From: Lachnospiraceae bacterium
GTDB lineage: Bacteria; Bacillota; Clostridia; Lachnospirales; Lachnospiraceae
Direction: 5' to 3'
Length of the DNA: 10,819 nucleotides
NCBI GenBank assembly: GCA_016282215.1
Contig: JAEEKC010000007.1
Coordinates: 1-10,819 of the forward strand
Positions 1 through 7,700 of this stretch are shown here, piece after piece; positions within the stretch are counted from its first letter, which is position 1; the number at the start of each line of letters is the position of its first letter. The notes under the pieces were generated by a model. The model did not search any database. It was not told the DNA's origin and was given only the letters and a program-made list of their open reading frames with translations. A program made the position numbers and the translations under genes.

Positions 1-1616
1 ACAGTATCGCCGATGGCGGTAAAGTCCATACGGAAATCGCAGCCTACGTTGCCCACAACGGCACGGCCGCAGTGAACGCCGACACCGAAGCCCACGCTTC
101 GTCCGTATTTTTCCAATAAGACTTTTTCAAGTTCTTCGCCGCCTTTTACGATATCCATGGCGGCGCAGACAGCCCGGAATTCATAATCGTCCAGATCAAA
201 GGGGGAGTTGAAAACTGCCATGGTGGCGTCTCCCACAAACTTATCTAAGGTGCCGCCGTTATCGAAGATGGATTTGGTGGTCAGGGCCAGATACTCATTT
301 AAGATCTCTACAACCCGTTCCGGTTCAAGGGCTTCGGACATGGTGGTAAAGCCGCGGATGTCCACGAACAGCACGGCAATATCTCGGTTCTCGCCGCCGA
401 GACGGATCTCGAAGTCGCCTTTTTTGGCGATCTCTTCTACCACTTCAGGAGCTACATATTTCTTAAAAGCATTCAGTACCTTTCGTTTTCGCGACAGTTC
501 CTCCACATAATGCATGACAAGGGAATAGATGTAGAAGAGCACTGCGACCATGGGCAGGTAGAACATGGGAAAAGCATGGCCTTTTTCGTTGAGCATCATG
601 TTGATGCCTGCCTGGGCTGCAATGGTGACCGTCATGATCAAAAGAGAGAGCCAGGGAGAAAGCCACCGGAAACAAAATTGCAGCAGCATGGCGATCACTG
701 CCGTGATCAGGGCGTAGATCCAGGGATTTCCGTTGATGGAAAAGCGTCCGTCTAAATAGGACTGCAGGATGTTGGCATGGATCTCGACTCCGTACATTTG
801 CCGGCTGCCGCCGTTGGGAACGCGGAAGTTATCCTGCATGCCCGGAGCATAGGCGCCGACTAAGACAATGCTGCCGGCGAAGGTTCTGGTATCGATCTTG
901 CCGCTGAGCACATCGGAGAGTGAGAGCATTTCAAAATCCCCGGGTTTTCCGGAGAAGTTGATCAGGGTTCTGCCGGATTTATCTGTGGGGATCTGTGAAG
1001 GCGAAAAGCCGGCATGCTGTGCATAGGTTTCGTAGATCAGACGGGAAAATGCTTCGCAGGTTTCACCCTGGAAGGATTCATTGGAAACGATACGTCTGAC
1101 AATACCGTCGGAGTCTTCCGCAACATTGCTGTAACCGACACCGGCGGCAGCGTCTGCAAGCGCACTGTAAGGCCTGGAAATATCCGTAACGGGAGCGTAG
1201 ATCACACCATTTGCATCCCGCTGCTTTTTCTGGCTGTAAATGAGCTGCTCGACGATCACAACGTTGCCGCTGTCAGCGGCTGCTTTGGCAAATGCCTCAT
1301 CACCTTCGTCCACATTTCCGGAAAAGACGATATCGAAAGCGATCACGGCGGGGCGCGTCTGGTCCGATGTGTTCAGCAGGGAGATCAGATCCGCATACCG
1401 GCTGCGCGACCAGGTCTGGATCGGCCCGTATTCGTCCAGTGTTTTTTCATCAACGCCGATGATCTTGATATTGTTGTTGATACCCCTGGGAATCTGATAA
1501 AGCTTGTCCCGGAAGAGATGATCCAGATCCCCGGTTAAGTTTACGATGGTGAAAAGAAATACCAGCAGCCCGGCTGCCAGTATTTCAATAACATAGATCC
1601 ATTTCTTGTTTTTCAT
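1..1616 (-). CDS. CHASE2-domain class III adenylate cyclase, membrane sensor (3' end outside window)
   Basis: Predicted membrane receptor that makes cAMP from ATP in response to an extracytoplasmic signal. The visible 538 residues show an N-terminal membrane helix (about 7-27), an extracellular CHASE2 domain (about 30-290, including the IIGVDEKTL and VIAFDIVFSG strands and a VLVGAYAPGM segment), three further membrane helices (about 297-317, 320-340, 350-373), and then a class III cyclase domain from about residue 411. Catalytic features seen are the metal-binding D419 in LFVDIRGFTT and D463 in KFVGDATMAVF. K459 and T533 (in DFTAIGDT) sit at the adenine-selecting positions, the Lys/Thr pair typical of class IIIb adenylate rather than guanylate cyclases. 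The window ends just after GDT, so the NxxxR transition-state residues cannot be checked. The ATG at 1614-1616 follows GAGGG by 12 bases. It lies 106 bases after the giant surface-protein gene and is probably last or near last in the operon. Confidence is high for family, moderate for cAMP specificity. Confidence 0.93.
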   Translation of the reverse strand, partial: MKNKKWIYVIEILAAGLLVFLFTIVNLTGDLDHLFRDKLYQIPRGINNNIKIIGVDEKTLDEYGPIQTWSRSRYADLISLLNTSDQTRPAVIAFDIVFSGNVDEGDEAFAKAAADSGNVVIVEQLIYSQKKQRDANGVIYAPVTDISRPYSALADAAAGVGYSNVAEDSDGIVRRIVSNESFQGETCEAFSRLIYETYAQHAGFSPSQIPTDKSGRTLINFSGKPGDFEMLSLSDVLSGKIDTRTFAGSIVLVGAYAPGMQDNFRVPNGGSRQMYGVEIHANILQSYLDGRFSINGNPWIYALITAVIAMLLQFCFRWLSPWLSLLIMTVTIAAQAGINMMLNEKGHAFPMFYLPMVAVLFYIYSLVMHYVEELSRKRKVLNAFKKYVAPEVVEEIAKKGDFEIRLGGENRDIAVLFVDIRGFTTMSEALEPERVVEILNEYLALTTKSIFDNGGTLDKFVGDATMAVFNSPFDLDDYEFRAVCAAMDIVKGGEELEKVLLEKYGRSVGFGVGVHCGRAVVGNVGCDFRMDFTAIGDT

Positions 1617-1628
1617 GTGATTTCTTAT

Positions 1629-1633
1629 CCCTC
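1629..1633 (-). promoter_or_regulatory. Ribosome binding site of the CHASE2 cyclase gene
   Basis: Minus-strand GAGGG lies 12 bases before the ATG at 1616. The spacing is longer than usual, but there is no competing in-frame ATG with a better site nearby, and the reading frame starts directly with a Lys-rich n-region and membrane helix. Confidence 0.55.
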
Positions 1634-1722
1634 AAACTGATTTTTGTTGTTTTATATCGATATTTGTATGACGTATTTTTTCTTTTCGTTTCGCACTGTC
1701 GGATGCATTTACTGGTTTCATC

Positions 1723-4700
1723 TTACTGCTTCGTAAACGAATAGTCCCCGTCTGACCTTACATATACCGCCATGCCTCCGTTATAGACGGTGTCATCGCC
1801 GCTGACCTTCCAGGAACCCGTATCGAGCTTGTAGGGTTTGCCCTTTTTCAGCTTCAGCTTTTTGCCGGTGGGAATGACTCCTTTTTCCTGCCAGATGCTT
1901 TCGAGGATAAAGGTGGTCTCAAATTTGTTGCCGGCCTTATCATAGGCGGTCACCTTAAAGGTCTGGCTTTCATCTTCAGGTTCAAAGCGCTGCGTTGTCG
2001 CATGGCCGTCAAAGTTCACGGATTCATCATCGATCTGTACATCATAAAGATGGTCGTCAAAGATGATCAGTTTCAGCTTATCGGCTTTGATGGTTTTTCC
2101 GTTTTTGACCTTGACAGCTTCGCCGTCCTGATCGGTAGCTTCTTTGATGAAGGGCGGTTTTTTGTCGATCTTCAGGTTCTCCTTCACGCTGATCGCGGCT
2201 GTGTAAGCGCCGTCGGAGCTTCTCTTCAGATATACTTTGGAAAGGTCTTCATCCCAGAGAAGGAGGGCGGCATAGGTGCCGGATTCCTCATCGCGCGTGA
2301 TCTGATACCCTTCCGGGGCCTTTAAGTAGACATCGGTAATGTAATAGCTGTTGTTCCCCTTCGTGCCCGAAAGCTCATAGGAAGGAGACGGGGCAGGAAG
2401 GTAACTGATGGTGTACGAAGCCTCGACGCTGACAGCTTCATAGGTAGCTGTCGCGGGAAGGGTAGCCCGTACCATATAACTGCCCGGACTGTTGGGGCGT
2501 ACCACCGTATAGGCCGGTTTCTTGGCATTCAGATTTTTATAGGCAAAGGTCACGGTCTCTTTGCTGTCAGAGGTTGTGGAAAAGACCGGTTCATAATCCG
2601 TGCCGGCATATACGTCGCTGATGGAAAGGGTGGAATTTGCGCTCAGTTTTCCAATGGTAAAGGTCGTCTGAACCGAAACAGCGGCGTAGGTTTCCGAAGC
2701 AGGGATAATGGCTTTCGCTATATAGCTGCCGGGCTTTTGGGGTTTTTCAGCGGCAAAAGATGCTGAAGTATCCGCGGCGTCCTTATAAAGGATGGAAGCA
2801 CTGCTTTTTGCGTCGGAATCCGTGGTCAGGACGGGCTCATATTCCGCGCCGGGCAAAGAGTCCGGTACGCTGAGAGAGGCCGTCGGCGTCTTTTTGTTGA
2901 TGGTAAAGCTGCCCGTGCACTGTGCGGCTTCAAAGACATCCGATTCGGGTATGGAGGCCCTGACAATATAGCTGCCGGCTGCCGTGGGCTGCGCAGAGGA
3001 ATAAGCGCTGTCCGGATCGCCTTCCTTTTTGTACGTAAAGACTGCTTCGGACGCTTTGTCGGAGTCAGTGGAAAGCGTGGGAGAATAACTCGTCCCGATG
3101 ACCGTATCCGGAGCCGCAACGGAGGCTGTTGGTGTTTTCTTTTTAATGGTAAAGGTTCCCGTGCAGGTCTGCGCTTCATAATTTGCCGTTTCGGGAATCT
3201 CCGCTTTGACAGTGTAAGTGCCGGCTGCCGAAGGTTTGGACGAAGAATAGGCGCTGTCCGGATCTGTGCTTTTTTTGTAGGTAAAGACCGCTGAAGCCTT
3301 GCCGTCGGAATCCGTGGTCAGGACCGGCTCGTAACTGGTTCCGACATAAGTATCAGCTACCTTGACGGAAGCGGTTCCAAAGGCCTTGGAATGAATGGTA
3401 AACTCACAGGTGCAGCTGATAGCTTCATAGGTTTCTGTCTGGGGAACAGAGGCCTTAACGGTATAAGTGCCGACAGCTGTAGGTTTCGTCCCTGCATATG
3501 CAGAGTCATCATCCGTGCTCTTTTTATACAGATAGGTTGCAGATGCTTTTCCGTCAGAGTCGGTTGTCAGGACGGGATCGTAACTTTGTCCGATGACTGT
3601 GTCCGGTACCAGCACAGTAGCAGTGGCTGTGCGCCTTGTAATGGAAAAGGTCGACGTGCAGGTGATCTCGTCATAATCATCTGTTTGCGGGATGACCGCT
3701 TTGACGGTATAACTGCCTGCAGCAGTCGGTTTTGTATTGGAATAAGCGGTGTCGGGATCTGCGCTCTTTTTGTAAAGATAGTTAGCGGATGCTTTTCCGT
3801 CAGATACCGTGGTCAGGACAGGTTCATAATCAGTGCCGACTGTGATGTCGTTGATCTTTACGCTTGCAGTCACAGTATTTCGGCTGATGGTGAAGGAAAC
3901 TGTGTCAGATATGCCGCTATAATCATCCGTGGCGGAAACGATTGCCTTGACCATGTAAGAGCCGGCGGCTGTGGGTTTGCCTGCGGCATAGGCACTGTCC
4001 GGATCGGCGGACTTTTTGTAGAGCAGGCTCACAGTTCCGTCTGAGTTTGTGGAATATTCCGGTTCATAAGTCTCGCCCACATAACTGTCTTTACAGCTGA
4101 GGCTGAGAGTTGCTGTTCTTTTGCTGATGGTATATGTCGTCTGGCAGGAAATAGCAGTGTAGGTATCCGAAGCAGGGATAACGGCTTTCACAATATATGT
4201 GCCGGGATTTTTGGGTTTTTCTGCGGCAAAGGATGCGGAGTCATCAGCAGCTTTTTTATAGAGGAAGGAAGCACTGTCTTTTGCATCGGAATCCGTGGTC
4301 AGGACGGGGTCGTATTCCGTGTCGGGCAAGGGATCCGATACGCTGACCGATGCCGTTGGCGTTTTTTTGCTGATGGTAAAGCTATCGGTGCATTCGATGG
4401 CTTCATACGTGTCCGATTCAGGAATGGATGCTCTGACGATATAACTGCCGGCAGCCGTGGGCTGCGTGGATGTATATGCTGTGTCCGGGTCGCCTTCTTT
4501 TTTGTACGTATAGACTGTGTCAGCCGCTTTGTCGGAGGTGGTGGTAAGCGAAGGAGAATAACTCGTTCCGATGACCATATCGGGGATTTCGACCTTGGCC
4601 TCGGGCGTTTTCTTTTTAATGGTAAAAGTGTCCGTGCAGGTCTGCGCCGCGTAAGTTGCCGTTTCGGGAACCTCGGCTTTGACAGTGTAAGTGCCGGCAG

Positions 4701-7700
4701 CCGTGGGCTGCGTGGTGGAATAAGCGCTGTCAGGATCCGAGCTTTTTTTGTAGTAATAGACCGCAGCGTCCTTGCCGTCGGAATCTGTGGTCAGGACCGG
4801 CGCATAACTTGTTCCGACAAAGGTATCGGGCACCTCGACGGAAGCATCGCCGACGGTCTTGGAGTGAATGGTAAACTCGGATGTGCAGGTGATGGTTTCG
4901 TAGGTTGCAGTTTGCGGAACGGTTGCCTTTACGGTATAAGTGCCGACTGCGGTGGGTTTCGTATCTGAATACGAACTGTCATCATCCGTGCTCTTTTTAT
5001 ATTGATAAACTGCAGAGGATTTTCCGTCGGATTCTGTGGTCAGGACAGGTTCATAGCTTTGTCCGACAATGGTGTCCGGTACCAGGACGGTGGCATCGGC
5101 GGTGCGCCGGATAATGGAATAAGTCGCCGTGCAGCTGATCTCGTTATAAGTTTCCGTTTGCGGAATGACGGCTTTGACAGTATAAGTGCCGACAGTGGTC
5201 GGTTTCGTGCTTGCATACGCGCTTTCGCCGTCGGTGCTTTTTTTGTAAAGATAGGTTGCGGACGCTTTGCCGTCGGATTCCGTGGTCAGGGTCGGTTCAT
5301 AGTCATTTCCTACCGTGACGTCGCTGATCGTTACCTCTGCAGCCACGGTTTTGCGGCTGATGGTATAGGCAGCCGTCTTAGAGGCGCCGTTATACGTATC
5401 CGTCATAGGAACGGATGCCATAACAATGTAAGAGCCGGCAGCTGTGGGTTTCGTCGTATCATAGGCGGTATCCGGATCGGCGGCTTTTTTGTAGAGCAGT
5501 TTTACTGTCCCGTCTGAGGTTGTGGAAACATCCGGTTCATAATCCGTTCCCACGACGGTGTTTGCACAGGTGATGCTGAGGGTGGGTGTTTTTCTGCTGA
5601 TGGTAAAGGATGATTCGTTGCTGACAGCGGTATAATAATCCGTTGCAGGGATTTCCACCTTGATGGAATAAGTACCGGCGGCCGTGGGCTTTGTCGTCTT
5701 ATAGGCCGTATCCGGATCCGTCAGGAGCTTGTAGTAAAAGACAGGCGTTCCGTCTGAATTGGTGGTCAGATCAGGATCATAGGCTGTTCCGACCACGGTA
5801 TCGGGGACCGAAACAGAAGCAGTAGCGGTCTCGAGGGGATATTTCAGGGAAAAACTCAGGGTCGTGTAGTTCCCGGCCATATCATAGGCTGTGATGGTCA
5901 CAGCCTGTGCTGCTCCCTCTGTGGCGGTCAGCGTGACGGTGGCCGCATACACGGAGCCGCTGGCAGCAACTTTCCCGTTGTCACGGGTCAGTGTCTGGTC
6001 ACCGAGTCCTGTTACAACAACCTTGTCGAGAGTTTTATCCGTTACCTTCAGTTCCATGATCTTTCCCTGCGTTGTCGTTCCGGGGGCTATTGTGGTATTG
6101 GAGCCGTCAAGTACAACCGTTACCGGGATATCGGGTTCTTCGCTGTCGAAGATGACGTTGCCCATGGTCGGACAAATGGAACCGGCGGCTGTTCCGATCC
6201 AGACTTCTTTCGTGATCGCTTTGTATGTTGATGAGGAGGGATTGTTATCCCTTAAAAAGTAATAGGCATAACCGGATTTGAGTTCACCGGTGTCAAGATA
6301 CAGATCATCTTTCGAAACGGTGACGGAATCGCCAAAATCGGCATCGGCATAACTGGCGAAAGCGATCTGGTATCCTTCTTTCGCTTTCAGAGTGATGGTA
6401 TCTTTGTTGGTATAGATATCATTGGCCATACCCTGGAGAGCAGCGTAATCCGTTGCGTTGACCTTCATGGAGTCGTCAAGGGGAAGGGCGGTTACATCAA
6501 AATAAAAGCTGCCGGTATGGCTTTCTGTGTAGTTATCTGTTTCCGGTGCGACTGCGCGTACCTCATAATTCCCATAGTATGAGCATTCATCCGGATCGTC
6601 GGTCCAGGTTCCGCTTTTGTAGTACTCAAGATAAGGGGTTCCGTCATAGCCATCCGCTGTTGTGACGAGGCTGAGTAATTTGTTTTCCTGTCCGAAATAG
6701 AAATCCGGAAGCGGCGATGTAGACCAGCCTACATCGGAAGGCAGTTTATTATCGATCAGATCCTGTGCTTTCTCATCGGTGATAACGCCGGAGATCTTTT
6801 TGCTTTTGGTGCCTACCTGCAAAGTGAAGCTGCCGCCTGCGGAGGTGATCTTAGTGGTGCTGTCGGCAATGACCGTACCATTGAGGGTGGAAGAATCCTT
6901 TTCGAAGGAATACCCCATGGATTTATAAACCGCACTGCTTGCATCTTCGAAGGTTCCTGAGCCGGGACCGATGGTCATGTAGCCGGCTGCCATCGTGCCG
7001 TTATTGATGATCTTTGTCCCGGAAACAGTATTCCAGTCATTCAGATCCAGGCTGCCGGTGCCGTTCGCTACATCGATGGAACCGTTGTTGGTGAATACGC
7101 CGGCTGTGGACAGTGAGGAGTCTTTGGTATTTTTGACGGACATGCCATCGACGAGATAGAGCCAGGCACCTGTCTCATTGGTAAAATCACCCCGATTGTC
7201 GAAAGTGGTCGAACCGTTCAGGTCTAGTCTTTTTGAGTTGGTCATGGTGCCGATATTTATCAACTGGCCGTTCACGTTGATGGAAAGAGTGCCCGCATTG
7301 GCCAGGACATAGTCGCTGTAAAGATTGCCGCTGGATACATGGCCTGACGAAGTGATACGCAGGGTACCTTCATTGGAAATGCCGTTGGTATCGCAGCTGC
7401 CGGAGACGGTGATGGTACCGGTGACGGGAATGTTCGTCAGATTGCCGGTCAGCGAGCCGGTGCTGCTGATCTCAATGTTACCGCCGGTTTCATTCGTCAG
7501 ATCGCCCTGATGGCTTCCGCTGATCAGAATAGTGGAATCAGCCTTGTTAGTGATGGAGCCGACACTTGTGCTTCCGGACTGCACCAGCGTAATGGTATCA
7601 GACGCTAAAACAATGCCGGACGGAGATGTTATGGGAACCGTGGTGTTGGCTGCATCAAGAAAGATCAATTCGGTCTCGCCGCCGATCTCTTTCAAAATGA

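Larger units (their letters stand above)
2392..5823 (-). repeat. Array of 14 tandem Ig-like repeats (80-83 residues each)
   Basis: Residues 693-1836. The consensus is roughly T-A-x-V-x-V-x-D-x-x-V-G-T-x-Y-x-P-x-L-T-T, then SDG, YxYKKxxDxDxAY, a KPTAAGTY or KPTAVGTY turn, VKAxIPxTxxY, and a closing FTIxxKT. Boundaries by position (minus strand, in protein order): R1 5584-5823, R2 5344-5583, R3 5098-5343, R4 4852-5097, R5 4603-4851, R6 4357-4602, R7 4111-4356, R8 3871-4110, R9 3625-3870, R10 3379-3624, R11 3130-3378, R12 2884-3129, R13 2638-2883, R14 2392-2637. There are no gaps or linkers between units. The pattern fits all-beta Ig-like stalk domains of Gram-positive surface proteins; the specific family would need a profile search. 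Confidence 0.92.

Noticed and set aside
1629..1722. Possible separate promoter or operator for the cyclase gene (AT-rich gap with TATAAA and the palindrome ATATCGATAT at 1654-1663)
   Set aside because: No TTGACA-like element occurs at a suitable distance from the TATAAA, and a 10-base palindrome in AT-rich DNA is weak evidence. No terminator hairpin with a U-tract is seen after the giant gene either.
1723..1881. Sortase LPxTG signal at the C-terminus of the giant protein
   Set aside because: No LPxTG-like motif, hydrophobic helix or basic tail is present; the protein ends in SFTKQ.
2392..5823. CRISPR array or non-coding satellite
   Set aside because: The roughly 246-base periodicity is fully explained by in-frame 80-83 residue protein repeats, with most differences at codon third positions and no spacers.
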